The position numbers were made by a program, and so were the translations under genes. The notes beneath the pieces were generated by a model that made no database searches, was not told where the DNA came from, and saw nothing but the letters and a program-made list of their open reading frames with translations. From Spisula solida (Eukaryota > Mollusca > Bivalvia > Venerida > Mactridae), in contig OX365946.1 in assembly GCA_947247005.1 (NCBI GenBank), positions 5,774,453 through 5,838,452 of the forward strand: a DNA stretch of 64,000 nucleotides, in the 5' to 3' direction. Shown here in pieces: positions 21,010-33,548 of this stretch; within the stretch, counting starts at the first letter, position 1; the number at the start of each line of letters is the position of its first letter.

Positions 21010-24000
21010 TTAGTGCTTTATGGCTACTTTGAGAGTCTGGCCCCTCTTTCAGCCCCAAGATAGAACCCTATTGAGTGTCTCGTTCTGTTTGTTTATGCAT
21101 GTGCTTTGTCTGTATACCCGGTCTTCCGGGGTCACACTGCCTGGTTCAGGCTCTACACGGGGCTCGAACCAACGCAGTGTAGCTATTGTATAGTGTTTTA
21201 TGGCTACTTTGGGGGTCTGGTCCCTCTTTCAGCCCCAAGATAGGACCCTAATGAGGGTCTCGTTCTGTTCGTTTAAGCATGTGCTTGGTCTGTATACCCG
21301 GTCTTCCGGGGTCACACTGCCTGGTTCAGGCTCTAGAAGCGCTCGAACCAACGCATGTGTACCTATTGTATAGTGCTTTATGGCTACTTTAGGGGTCTGG
21401 TCCCTCTTTCAGCCCCAAGATAGGACCCTATTGAGGGTCTCGTTCTGTTCGTTTGAGCATGTGCTTGGTCTGTATACCCGGTCTTCCGGGGTCACACTGC
21501 CTGGTTCAGGCTCTACAGGGGCTCAAACCAACGCATGTGTACCTATTGTATAGTGCTTTATGGCTACTTTGGGGGGTCTGGCCCTTAGTTCAGCCCCAAA
21601 ATAGGACCCTACTGAGGGTCTCATTCTGTTCGTTTGAGCATGTGCTTTGACTGTATACCCGGTCTTCCGGGGTCACACAGCCTGGTTCAGGCTCTACAGG
21701 GGCTCGAACCCACTCATGTGTACCTATTGTATAGTGCTTTATGGCTACTTTGGGGATCTGGTCCCTCTTTCAGCCCCAAGATAGGACCCTATTCAGGGTC
21801 TCGATCTGTTTGTATGAGTATATTCTTTGTCTGTATACCCAATCTTCCTGGGTCACACAGCCTGGTTGAGGCTCTAGAGGGGCTCGAACCCACGCATGTG
21901 TACCTATTATATGGTGCTTTATGGCTTATTTGGGGGACTGGCCCTTATTTCAGCCCCAAGATAGAACCCTATTGAGGGTCTCGTTCTGTTCGTATGAGCA
22001 TGTGCTTCGTCTGTATACCCGGTCTTCCGGGGTCACATAGCCTGGTTCAGGCTCTACAGGGGCTCGAACCCACGCATGTGAACCTATTGTATAGTGCTTC
22101 ATGGCTACTTTGGGGGTCTGGCCCTTTTTTCAGCCCCAAGATAGGACCCTATTGAGGGTCTCGTTCTGTTCGTATGAGTATATGCTTTGTCTGTATACCC
22201 GGTCTTCCGGGGTCACACTGCCTGGTTCAGGCTCTACAGGGGCTCGAACCCACTCATGTGTACCTATTGTATAGTGCTTTATGGCTACTTTGGGGATCTG
22301 GTCCCTCTTTCAGCCCCAAGATAGGACCCTATTCAGGGTCTCGATCTGTTTGTATGAGTATATTCTTTGTCTGTATACCCAATCTTCCTGGGTCACACAG
22401 CCTGGTTGAGGCTCTAGAGGGGCTCGAACCCACGCATGTGTACCTATTATATGGTGCTTTATGGCTTATTTGGGGGACTGGCCCTTATTTCAGCCCCAAG
22501 ATAGAACCCTATTGAGGGTCTCGTTCTGTTCGTATGAGCATGTGCTTCGTCTGTATACCCGGTCTTCCGGGGTCACATAGCCTGGTTCAGGCTCTACAGG
22601 GGCTCGAACCCACGCATGTGAACCTATTGTATAGTGCTTCATGGCTACTTTGGGGGTCTGGCCCTTTTTTCAGCCCCAAGATAGGACCCTATTGAGGGTC
22701 TCGTTCTGTTCGTATGAGTATATGCTTTGTCTGTATACCCGGTCTTCCGGGGTCACACTGCCTGGTTCAGGCTCTACAGGGGCTCGAACCCACGCATGTG
22801 TACCTATGTATAGTGCTTTATGGCTACTTTAGGGGTCTGGTCCCTCTTTCAGCCCCAAGAAAGGACCCTATTGAGAGTCTCATTCTGTTCGTTTGAGCAT
22901 GTGCTTGATCTGTATACCCGGTCTTCCGGGGTCACACAGCCTGGTTCAGGCTCTACAGGGGCTCGAACCCACGCATGTGTACCTATTGTATAGCGCTTTA
23001 TGGCTACTTTGGGGGTCTAGTCCCTCTTTCAGCCCCAAGATAGGACCCTATTGAGGGTCTCGTTCTGTTCGTATGAGTATATGCTTTGTCTGTATACCCG
23101 GTCTTCCGGGGTCACACTGCCTGGTTCAGGCTCTACAGGGGCTCGAACCCACGCATGTGTACCTATGTATAGTGCTTTATGGCTACTTTAGGGGTCTGGT
23201 CCCTCTTTCAGCCCCAAGAAAGGACCCTATTGAGAGTCTCATTCTGTTCGTTTGAGCATGTGCTTGATCTGTATACCCGGTCTTCCGGGGTCACACAGCC
23301 TGGTTCAGGCTCTACAGGGGCTCGAACCCACGCATGTGTACCTATTGTATTGTGCTTTATGGCTACTTTGGGGGTCTAGTCCCTCTTTCAGCCCCAAGAT
23401 AGGACCCCATTAGGGGTCTAGTTCTGTTTGTATGAGTATATTCTTTGTATGTATACCTGATCTTCCGGGGTCACACAGCCTGGTTCAGGCTCTAGAGGGG
23501 CTCGAACCCACGCAAGTGTACCTATTGTATAGTGCTTTAAATGTGGCTTTTTGGGGGACTGGCCCTTATTTCAGCCCCAAGATAGGACCCTATTGAGGGT
23601 CTCGTTCTGTTCGTATGAGTATATGCTTTGTCTGTATACCCGGTCTTCCGGGGTCACACCGCCTGGTTCAGGCTCTACAGGGGCTCGAACCAACGCATGT
23701 GTACCTATGTATAGTGCTTTATGGCTACTTTAGGGGTCTGGTCCCTCTTTCAGCCCCAAGAAAGGACCCTATTGAGAGTCCCATTCTGTTCGTTTGAGCA
23801 TGTGCTTGATCTGTATACCCGGTCTTCCGGGGTCACACAGCCTGGTTCAGGCTCTACAGGGGCTCGAACCCACGCATGTGTACCTATTGTATAGCGCTTT
23901 ATGGCTACTTTGGGGGTCTAGTCCCTCTTTCAGCCCCAAGATAGGACCCCATTAGGGGTCTAGTTCTGTTTGTATGAGTATATTCTTTGTTTGTATACCT

Positions 24001-24505
24001 GATCTTCCGGGGTCACACAGCCTGGTTCAGGCTCTAGAGGGGCTCGAACCCACGCAAGTGTACCTATTGTATAGTGCTTTAAATGTGGCTTATTTGGGGG
24101 ACTGTCCCTTATTTCAGCCCCAAGATAGGACCCTATTGAGGGTCTCGTTCTGTTCGTATGAGCATGTGCTTCGTCTGTATACCCGGTATTCCGTGTCACA
24201 CTGCCTGGTTCAGGCTCTACAGGGGCTCGAACCCACGCAGTGTACCTATTGTATTGTGCTTTATGGCTTATTTGGGGGGGCTGACCCTTATTTCAGCTCC
24301 AAGATAGGACCCTATTGAGGGTCTCGTTCAGTTCGAATGAGGATGTGCTTCGTCTGTATACCCGGTCTTCCGGGGTCACGCAGCCTGGTTCAGGCTCTAC
24401 AGGGGCTCGAACCCACACATATCATGTACCTATTGTATAGTGCTTTATGGCTACTTTGAGGATACTGGTCCCTCTTTCAACCCAAAGTTAGAACCTTAGT
24501 GAGTG
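21010..24505. repeat. Satellite array, 180-bp unit with higher-order blocks
   Basis: About 19 units of 180 bp, each with gtctggtccctctttcagcc, ggtcttccggggtcacac and ggttcaggctctacaggggc. Higher-order duplication is visible: the 480 bp at 21721-22200 recurs almost identically at 22261-22740 (540-bp offset), and a two-unit block recurs at about 359 bp around 22714 and 23073. Every unit carries ctcgaacc, which read on the minus strand gives GGTTCGAGCC. This resembles a tRNA B box, so a tRNA-related origin is possible. Short frames translated here (e.g. 21634-21975) are by-products of the repeat. Confidence 0.93.
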
Positions 24506-26680
24506 TCTAGCTCGGTCTAATTTGGTTTTCTACGGGGTGTTGATGTATCAGAGCAGGGTTAAGAGGACATAGATATCGATTGTATTATCCGAACATCTGG
24601 ATATCCGATTTAGTGAATACGCTGATGGAAAATTCAAACCCCGTCAATCAAGTTCAAACCATAATGTATCAATAATATAACTAGAGAATGTCATATGTAC
24701 TAACCTTGTGGATAGATTTACCATTCATTGTAATAATATTAATGTATATATGTACTATATAAAGCTATAAACGTGTGTTGTTATTGCAGACAGCGTGGTC
24801 TTTTATACTGTTATTGTTGGCTAGGAAATTTAGTGGTGTTTAACCGCCCTTATTGTTGGCTACACTATTGTTGGCTATTTATCGTTCGCCAGCTTGATTT
24901 TGTTACAATGTGGCCTGCTCCGAAGTAATTATTTTTTCAAGTGGGTGGGGTAATGTTTTCCAGACTTATCAAAGTTTATGCTCTGAGCAATCACAGGCTT
25001 GTATAAAATACTAACTTCTGTGATAACTGATTTTGTTGTCCATACATTGGGTTTGAACATTCACTAATAGTGATAATAATTTAAATTTTATTTTTAAGAC
25101 CACATACACTTCTGGGTCTGTTTCCCCCCCCCACAGGCCCTCGATGCGATTTTATGGTCCGGAAAATAAATATTACTCTTAAGTAATATTTATTCCCAGA
25201 TACGAAGCTGGATGTTTTTTTTATCATCATCATTGTATACAGAGACTGACACTCATACATTAATCACACAAACATTATTAAACGTATCTAGGACATATAA
25301 AAAATATTTGTAAATGCCTCTCTAGCTTAAATAACACAAACGGTGACAAAGATAAAAATGTTTGAAATTTCTCGCAAACATTCCTTGAGTATCGCGTCGT
25401 GTTTAACTGACTGTGCAACTATCCCGCCTATATTTGGTGTCCTTCGGTCAAGCACACATTACTCTACACGTCGATGATAGTGACAGAAACCGATATTCGC
25501 CCATGCCTCCACATTTTGCAAGAAGTTAGCAAATTTCAACTAAAAATGCGCCATGCACATGTATAATCTTTCGACAATGGTTTCCCGTCTGATCAATACG
25601 AAAGTATGGCGTTGAACGTTGGAACCAGATATTTAAATAAACCTTTTGGAATACCTCGTTTGGGTCCAATGTTCAACGCGCGATGTAATTCTTATGTACT
25701 GGGGTGGGAACCATCGTTCAATTTGTCGAAAGATAATGTGCGCGGCAGAAAATTAGTTGACTATTGTAAACTTTCTCGCATCTATATTTTGAAGACAAGA
25801 GTGCCGATGGAGTATTGTCAGTATAGTCATCGTAAAGATTAATTTGTTATTGACGAAAGATACCAGAAATATACGGGAAAGTTGCAAAACAAGTTTTACA
25901 CAATTATTTTTTCTAGGTCAGTGTGCGAGAAAGTTCAGCGAAACATTTTTATCTTTGTGTTTTTTAAGCAGTAGAGGAATTACGTAGATTTTTGTATTGA
26001 ATATCAAATATATCCAACGGCAACTCCTCTCAGCACTGCTCCAGACCATTGCTTTCTTTAAGTTTCTTATAAATTCATTTTTATGTAGACTGCATCGGTA
26101 ACGCTCGATAGCGCTTTGCTGTGCAACAGTCCGATATCTGCAAACGCTAGCCAGTAGCATATATATATGTATTTTCCATTTTGTCCGCTATTATGAAGCA
26201 AGCTGTTTCCAAGCAGTGCTATTGAGCGGTTTGGTTAGGCAGTGGGAGCTCCTGAAAATCTGTTGAACCAACAGACCTGACTCGCAACAGGTCAGACTCA
26301 ATATTTCGAAAATTTAATGACGATTGTTTAGAATCAATTAGGAATATGACAAGCTGTACCATCTTTTCCAGTTAAGAAGTCATGCAAGGATGCATTGGAG
26401 ATATATGCGGAGAATGTAGATAGAGTGACCCTTACAGGAGGGTGCTTGTGGCTCAGTATAGGTGCGTTCTGACTTCATTCAGCATACATGTAAAATCATT
26501 GTAGTATACAGGGTGTTAGAAAAATTTGTTCTCAAAATTTAAATTCATACTAAGTTTTATCTCAGCCATGTACACAGCACATACAATTTTAATTTCTTAC
26601 ACTCATAGCTTCATTTAATGCTCGAAAGATTAGAGCAATGTAAAACCTTCTGGAAATTAACCTGAAAATTTTACATTTAC
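24506..26680. other. No gene supported
   Basis: Mostly unique AT-rich sequence. A 78-codon frame at 25606-25842 overlaps an inverted repeat (gcgttgaacgttggaacc near 25610 and its near complement near 25665) and has no recognisable domain. I do not call it a gene. Confidence 0.4.
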
Positions 26681-26681
26681 A

Positions 26682-26732
26682 AATGTGCATGTCGTCAGGC
26701 GACACATGCGACTCGCGGAGCTTTTATTCTTG
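26682..26732 (+). repeat. Solo 3' end of dispersed repeat
   Basis: About 50 bp (tgtcgtcaggcgacacatgc then gactcgcggagctttta) identical to the right end of the repeat at 28495-29235. Confidence 0.7.
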
Positions 26733-27144
26733 AAAAAAATTTAACTGCCTGTGCCTTTAAAGTTGGAAAAAAATTAGCGTCGAAAATTGGGAATTATTAA
26801 ATAATATTGTTTTGAGTAGTAACTGTTCATGCTTGCTTTTTCTTCTGATAATACTCAGCTTATATGTAGCACAGACTTTAACTAGATTTAAAATCTATTG
26901 TCTTGACTTAAAAACAACCATACCAATAAGTTGCTTTTATACCAGCAGGAACCAAATGGGGAATGTATGTATTCTTTTTGGGAAAAATGGAGGTTTTTTT
27001 CCTGGAGGAAAGTGCCTGTATACGGCCTTAAAAATAGCCCAAAAAATCACTGACACATTTTATTTTTTCATGTTAAACATATTAATTATTCTTAATATCT
27101 TTAGTAAATAAGAAGTCTGCAAAATAAATTTACCCGTTTGCTCT

Positions 27145-27425
27145 TTTTTATGCCCCCGTATCGATAGATCGGGAGGCATATAGTGATTCACCTGTCCGTC
27201 CGTTCGTCCGTCCGTCCTGGTTAACCCAAATTGACCGTTTCTTCTAGCATCATTATGGCTTGCTACAAAGCTTCCAAACTTGCATGGATGTTGTATATGA
27301 ACACTCTCCACACACCTGTATCACCTGACCCCATTTTGACCTTCACCTTGACCTAATTTTGGACTTAGACTTATTTATGGACAAGGCTTCCACAGGGGGC
27401 ATAAGCGTTTATTGAACGCAGTCTT
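27145..27425 (+). repeat. GGGGGCATA-type dispersed repeat with (GTCC)n
   Basis: Begins tgcccccgtatcgatag, contains a short (GTCC)n tract near 27195-27220, the block ttaacccaaattgaccg, and ends with aggcttccacagggggcata. Inverted copies occur at about 59550-59850 and 60290-60590. Confidence 0.8.
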
Positions 27426-28494
27426 GTATTATATACTGCCACCCCCTGAGGTAACTTCCAGGTCAATCAGAACACCTTCACATCATGTCATAGAACTATC
27501 GGATTATTTTGTAAGGAAGTCTTAGGAGTTACGATCCTTTTGTAACTTAGACATTTTGGTCACTTAAAAGTTTTTGTGTTTACAGTACTATCAACATCAC
27601 ACTTCAGAGCATATGTCCATTACAGTGACAGCTTTTGTTATGACATATGCTTGTACATGTCTAATCATGTCCTCTTATTCTTGCAGCACATCATTCAAGC
27701 TTTAATAGATAACAGCATCAGGTGAGACTAAAAAGCCATGTATCATGACATTATTGGGGATGCTGTTTACGTCTGGCAACTTTTGGTCTGCTCCATGAAA
27801 TGTGAATCCTATAGACAGGACCTGCTATAGATATAAAAGTTGAAGAAGAATCCCTGCTGCAGAAAGAACAGCTATCATTGGTAATTTGCAGTTTATTAAT
27901 AATGTGATTTTAACTGAACTTGCACACAAGTTGTATTCAAGTTTCTTGAACTGGGTATCCCATAATGGCTTACATAGAAACGACCCTTTAAGGGGCCAGG
28001 AATTGGCTAATTTGGTCTGGTGTGTGTGTCAATTATTATGATGAAGGTTTTTATCACAAATCCATTTTAACCCAATTTTTAAGGGTGTTATTTCTGTTTG
28101 TTTTTTGCTCTTATAATTATATCCACGTTATTTTATGTGACAGCAAATTATGGAACAATGTTTTTCGTGTGTGATAACAAATGTGTGTGACATCTCAAGA
28201 TTTTAGACGCCAAAACGTAACGTCGCTGGCTTAAATATGTTATTTCTGATGTTGTTTTGGCCTGGTTACTTAACTATAGTTAAGTGTCACAGTGATAAAG
28301 ATTGCTTTTCTATCTGAGCAGCATATCGCACAATCTTGTTGTCTACTTGGCATAATGATATTCACTGATAAAATTAATGTGGGAGCGAGGTAAAATGCGT
28401 TGATTTTCTGAGCAGCATGTCGCACAAAGTCATTCTCTGCTTGATGATATTGAGAAAGTTATTGTGGCGCGAAGCGAGCTAGAAAAAATGCATG
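27426..28494. other. No gene supported
   Basis: Unique sequence. A small plus-strand exon-like block (27677-27711) with good splice-like edges is listed under rejected items. Confidence 0.4.
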
Positions 28495-29235
28495 TTTTTT
28501 TGTGTCGCCTGCGGCGGCGGCTGCGGCGTCACAAATCGCTTGTCCGGAGCATAACTTTGTCACCTTAGGTTCAAATGACTCAAGATTTGGTATGCATGTT
28601 TCTTACAATAAGCCGAAGTGCAGTGCGCAAGAACCATAACTCTACCTGTCATAGTTTTTGAATTATTTCCCTTCGATTGATTTTATTAGAGCATTTCTTG
28701 ACCGGAGCATAACTTTGTCACCTTAAGTTCAAATGACTCAAGATTTGGTATGCATGTTTCTTGCAATAAGCCGAAGTGCAGTGCGCAAGAACCATAACTC
28801 TACCTTGCATCGTTTTTGAATTATTTCCCTTAGATTGATTTAATTTGAGCATTTCTTGTCCGGCGGATAACTTTGTCACCAAGAGGTTGAATGACTTGAA
28901 ATTTGGTATGCATGTTTCTTACCAAAAGTCCAAGTGCAGTACACAAGAATCGTAACACTACCTTGTGCCATTTTTGAATTATTTCCCTTTGATTGATTTT
29001 ATAAGCATTTCTTGTCCGTGGCATAACTTTGTCACCATAAGTATTAATTACTCCAAGATAGGTATGCATGTTTCTTGCTGTGACATTATTTTGTCCAGAG
29101 CATCAGTTTGTCGTTTTTAGTTCAGATGACTAGAAAACTCTTGTGAGTCGATATGTAGCCCAATAGTGGATAGTTTTCCATGACAAATGTGCATGTCGTC
29201 AGGCGACACATGCGACTCGCGGAGCTTTTATCTTT
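28495..29235 (+). repeat. Dispersed element with ~157-bp tandem core
   Basis: The left end contains gtgtcgcctg and the right end its complement caggcgacac. Between them are four units of 156-158 bp (cttgtccggagcataac-type starts at 28539, 28697, 28855 and 29011) plus a partial fifth. Defined ends around a tandem core resemble the 'pearl'-type elements described from oysters. That family assignment is inference. Confidence 0.75.
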
Positions 29236-29860
29236 AATAGCAATATAGGCCTACCACACAAACTCGATCTCTACTTGATAACGTTCAATCATGAATGATT
29301 AAGTTACCGTTACATGATTAAATCCGGTTTTGTACTGGTTATTTCAAAACTAAAATATGTGTATTTTATTATTGCAGATGTTATTTCTGACAAGTTTGAC
29401 ATCGCCCGATGTCAAATCAAGGAGAAGATGCGGGGATAGCTAAGACGACTTAGGATCATGTTTCGGTAAAGACCTGCTTTCGTCCTTCTTTTTTCTGGAC
29501 CAGAATGTTATAGAAGGAACCACATGTTACCAACAGGAGAGTCACAAGTGCAGTGGTTACTAGCTAAATAAATGTCGCCCTGTGGTACAACAATTAAAAC
29601 ACATGTAGTAGAATATTATCTCTAACTTAAGGCTTTTTATCTATTCTAATACAACCAGCGGATTCAGCTTTATACACATAGAGGAAATCACGGTGCGCAT
29701 GAACTACTAATATTAAAACACAGGTACGGCTGAATAACTTCAAACTGCAAATAAGCCTTCCGACGAAGAAAATAGTGCAGTGGATAATGCATTGATCTGT
29801 TGTCAAATGCGGAATATTGGCTTTATTAGAATCGAAATAATGAATATGTACATGTCTGTG
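29236..29860. other. No gene supported
   Basis: AT-rich sequence. A possible acceptor (ttattattgcag) near 29378 opens only a short frame. Confidence 0.35.
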
Positions 29861-29985
29861 TTTTATCTATAATAAAGCACAGACACTTGTTCGAATGCAT
29901 ACATTAAATCACTCGTTCTACGCACTCATGATTTAATTACTACTCATCCGAACTTGTGACTGTGCAAAACACAGGTACATGTTCA
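29861..29985. repeat. Palindromic dispersed repeat (copy 1)
   Basis: Contains acattaaatcactcg, ctacgcactc and ttaattactactcatcc. A closely similar copy lies at 37680-37825. Short near-palindromic structure, no coding. Confidence 0.6.
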
Positions 29986-30690
29986 TTATTATGCCCCACA
30001 TCTTTGATGAGGGGGTATGTTGCTTTGCACATGTTGGTAGGTCGGTCTGTCTGTCGGTCGTATTAAATGGTTTCCGTTCAATAACTGAAGAACGCTTTGA
30101 CCAAGGATCTTCAAACTTTACATGGAGATTAGTCAGCAAGAGTAGATGACCCCTATTGATTTTGAGGTCAGTAGGTCAAAGGTCACTGTGACCTTTACCA
30201 TTTCTGACTATTTAAATGGTTTCCGTTTAATAACTAAAGAACTCTGTGACCTAGGATCTTCATACTTTACATGGAGGTTGGTCAGCAACAGTAGTTTGAG
30301 GTCAGTAGGTCAAAGGTTAAGGTCACTGCGACCTTCACCATTTCTGACTATTTAAATGGTTTCCGTTCAATAACTCAAGAACGCTTTGACCTAGGATCTT
30401 CATACATTACATGGAGGTTGGTCAGCAACAGTAGTTGACCCCTATTGATTTTGAGATCAGTAGGTCAAAGGTCGAGGTGACTGTGACCTTTACCATTTCT
30501 GACTATTTAAATAGTTTCCGTTCAATAACTAAAGAACACTTTGACCTAGGATCTTCATACTTTACATGGAGATTGGTCAGCAACAGAAGTTGACCCCTAT
30601 TGATTTCGAGGTCACAGGTCAAGGTCACTGCGACCTTCACCATTTCTGACTATTGGGCTGCCATGGGGGCATATGTGTTTTACATACATC
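29985..30690 (+). repeat. AGGTCA-rich dispersed repeat with ~155-bp tandem core (copy 1)
   Basis: Starts ttatgccccacatctttgat, has a short GTCGGTCTGTCT tract, then four repeated blocks around ggtttccgttcaataact and cctaggatcttcatac, and ends gggctgccatgggggcatat. At 30173-30185 it contains AGGTCAAAGGTCA (direct repeat, 1-bp spacer), overlapped by AGGTCACTGTGACCT at 30180-30194. The latter is a perfect palindromic nuclear-receptor (ERE-type) consensus. Confidence 0.85.
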
Positions 30691-30870
30691 TCTGGTTTCT
30701 TAATTAAATTAGGGGCCAAAAATGTCTACTTACTTTTATTTTATCTATTTATTTTATGTTTTTCCTGATTACATTATATCAGCTCTATATATGTTTGATT
30801 ATAAAGTTCTTTGCAATTTATTTTTATCATGCACATACTTTATAACTTACTGTCATGAAGGGAACTCTCA
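30690..30870. other. AT-rich spacer, no feature
   Basis: Simple AT-rich sequence between two copies of the AGGTCA-rich repeat. Confidence 0.5.
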
Positions 30871-30871
30871 T

Positions 30872-31140
30872 TATGCTCCCCATCTTCGATGAGGGCGTAT
30901 AAATATTATATTGCTTGGCACATGTCGGTCAGTCTGTCGGAAGACAAAATTGCTTCCATTTAATTACTCGAGGACACTTTGCCCTAGGATATTCAAACTT
31001 TGTATGGAGGTTGATCATCAACAGCAGATGACCCCTGTTGGTTTTGAGGTCAGTAGGTCAAAGGTCAAGGTCACAGTGACCTTTGCCATTTCTGACTATT
31101 AGGCTGCCATGGGGGCATACATGTTTTGCAAACATCTCTT
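30872..31140 (+). repeat. AGGTCA-rich dispersed repeat (copy 2, single core)
   Basis: Same ends as the 29985 copy (atgctccccatcttcgatga and ggctgccatgggggcatac) with one core unit. AGGTCAAAGGTCA lies at 31055-31067 and AGGTCACAGTGACCT at 31068-31082. Confidence 0.82.
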
Positions 31141-31728
31141 GTTGATTTTAATGTCCGTCTAACTATGTTACCTATTGCAACCTCTCCAGAGCGGTATTCC
31201 ATTCAGCAACAACCTGCTTAAAACGACATGCCCGGTAATCATTTTGTTAAATAGTAACATTTTACTATATATTATACCTCACCAGACACAACCAAACTTT
31301 ACTGTTTACAACCGGGAGTTGCTCTGGACAGTTTGTTCTGTAGTTTAGTCAAAATGTAGCAAGCTGTGATGTTTATAACAATGAATTTAATTTGCTTATT
31401 TATGTCAAAAAAGTTATTATATTTATCTATTTATGCTATATCTTTCTATTAATGCAATGTCTTTCTGTATGTATCTACATTATTGTTCACCAGGTCTTTC
31501 ATATTGTTTATATGTAAAACATTTGTTTTGTGTTTTATTGTATTGTTGTATATCAGTAAGAACATTTTTATTTTTTCAAGTAAATATTTTATTAATTGAT
31601 GTTTATTGTTGTATTCTTTATCAAGTTTGAAAAGGTATGTCATTTCATTTTAATTGATCAAAGTGAGTTTACACAACTAAAACAGCATTTAAACCTGGAC
31701 TCCTCACATTGCTTTGAAAAGGTATTCC
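31141..31728. other. No gene seen
   Basis: AT-rich sequence. Opposing short frames at 31433-31643 reflect low complexity. Confidence 0.45.
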
Positions 31729-31729
31729 A

Positions 31730-31998
31730 TTTAATTATTCCCCCGCACAACGAGTTGTAAGGGGGGTGTACTGGATTCAGTTTCTCTGTCGGTCTGTCTG
31801 TCTGTCCGTAGACGCAATCTTGTGGACGCAACTCCTCCATTCAGTTTTGGCAGGATTTCGCTCAAACTTTTACAGATGCACAACCTCAACATATAGATGT
31901 GCATGAAGAAAGGAATTTGCACTGCCATGAATTTTGGCATAATTGTGGCCCTTTGCCGGTGGGGGTATATTAGTCTGTGGAATGGCGACAGCTCTAGT
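31730..31998 (+). repeat. Dispersed repeat with GTCTGTCTGTCC tract
   Basis: Starts attcccccgcacaacgagtt, contains a short GTCT tract, then a ~150-bp conserved-looking body and ends gggggtatattagtctg. Same architecture as the other CTGTC-tract repeats but a different body. Confidence 0.6.
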
Positions 31999-31999
31999 T

Positions 32000-32850
32000 T
32001 AAATTGAATAAAAGTGAGTTAAAAGCGTGTTTAAACCGAGCTAAAGCTGGCTAAATGCGGGTTAAAACCGTGTTTAAGGCGAGTTTAAAGTGTGTTTTTT
32101 CACAGCTAAAACTCGCTTTTATCTCTTCTACTGGATGGAAAGTTGGTTTCTTAGTGAGTTAAACATGAGTTTAAAGCGAGTTAAATGCGGGTTAAAACCG
32201 TGTTTAATGCGAGTTTAAAGCGTGTTTTTTCACAGCTAAAACTCGCTTTTAACTCGCTTTAAACTCACTTTTAGCTCACTAAGAAACCAACTTCCCATCT
32301 AGTAGAAGTGTGTTAAAGCGAGTTTTTTTACGCATAAAAAACTTACTTGCTGGGAAAAAGTTGGCTAAAGTGGGTTTTAAAACCCACTTAAAACCAACTT
32401 ATTGAGAAAAAAACACACTTACTTGAAATAAGTGAGCTAAAAGTGAGTTTTAAAACCTACATAAGCGAGTTTTTCAGCACAGAAAAAACACACTTAAAAC
32501 CAACTTATTGAAAAAACACACTATAAACCCACTTTCTAGAAATAAGTGAGCTAAAAGCGGGTTTTAAAACCCACATAAGCGAGTTTTTTAGCACAGAAAA
32601 AACACACTTAAAAGCAACTTATTGAAAAAACACACTATAAACCCACTTTCTAAAAATAAGTGGGTTATAAAACCAACTTAAGTGAGTTAAAGCGAGTTAA
32701 AACTGTGTTTAAAGCGTGTTTTTCCCGGGTTTTGCTCAGAAAAAACCCAGTCGGTAAGCTAAAAGACGCACTTTTAGCACGGTGCCAATACCGCAGGGTT
32801 TAACACGGTTTTAACCCGCGTTTAACCCGGGTTTTGCTCGCTTTTTGGAG
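32000..32850. repeat. Low-complexity GAGTTAAA-type repeat field with long hairpin
   Basis: Some 850 bp made almost entirely of variants of aagcgagttta, gtgtttaaa and their complements. A 57-bp inverted pair (32128-32184 and 32249-32305, about five mismatches) could form a long hairpin with a 64-nt loop. A direct duplication of about 134 bp also covers the loop region. Confidence 0.85.
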
Positions 32851-33470
32851 AAGGGTAGGTTCGATCCCCACAATGTAATTGTGTTTTTTTTATTACAAGT
32901 ATCCATGTTATAAAGTCTTATACTATACTACTGCTGAATCGATACCTCAATTGTTTTATGTTTCAGTGAATATATAATATAATTGTATGATTATTGTACT
33001 GAAGTTAAAAAAAATAATTGAATAGATACAACTTGCTAGATAAAATGAAAACATAACACACAATAAATGTACATACCTACTACGTGTCTCTTTTTATCAT
33101 ATTACTTACAAATGCAAAATAAGGTACTTGTAAAAAAGAAAAAAAAACCACTTTAAAATGTATGTAACTCGGATGGGTGTTGAACCAGTTGCGAAATTGA
33201 ACAAAATTTCAACAAAATATCTGATATAATTTAGCGACATGGCTACCAACTCGACTAACGATACGATATAAAAACTCTTTTTCAAGTAATATACTATTGA
33301 TTGAAGGTATCTCTTCTATAATATAATACATAAGCCCCCCTATTAGATCCCTCAGTATAGATAAACCACAATCGTTCGGGCGTAACTGTACTTTTAATAA
33401 TGAAATAATCCAGGTAAAAGGGGTGTATTCGGAAAAGAAATATATTATTTGAAATTGTAACTTACATCGT
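32851..33470. other. No gene seen
   Basis: AT-rich sequence without exon-like structure. Confidence 0.45.
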
Positions 33471-33471
33471 C

Positions 33472-33548
33472 CTCCATGGCGCAGTAGGCTAAGCCACTGC
33501 TTATGAAACTAAATAGATTTTTTGTCTGGGTTCGAATCCCACCCATTT
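33472..33548 (+). repeat. tRNA-like SINE head
   Basis: A box tggcgcagtagg (33477-33488) and B box ggttcgaatcc (33529-33539) at normal spacing, with a 3-bp D stem and 4-bp T stem. The acceptor arms do not pair, so this is a tRNA-derived repeat and not a tRNA gene. Confidence 0.65.

Noticed and set aside
21453..24318. Many 60-114 codon frames, several identical
   Set aside because: All are translations of the 180-bp satellite and recur with its units.
25606..25842. 78-codon plus frame with a normal-looking start
   Set aside because: Overlaps an inverted repeat, has no recognised domain or splice context, and ends in unique AT-rich sequence.
27677..27711. Plus-strand exon-like block (acceptor ttattcttgcag, donor gtgaga) encoding HIIQALIDNSI
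   Set aside because: Only 35 nt. Joining to the next acceptor at 29378 gives a stop after four codons, and no other partner was found.
33472..33548. Functional tRNA gene
   Set aside because: A and B boxes are good, but the acceptor stem does not pair and no anticodon arm forms.
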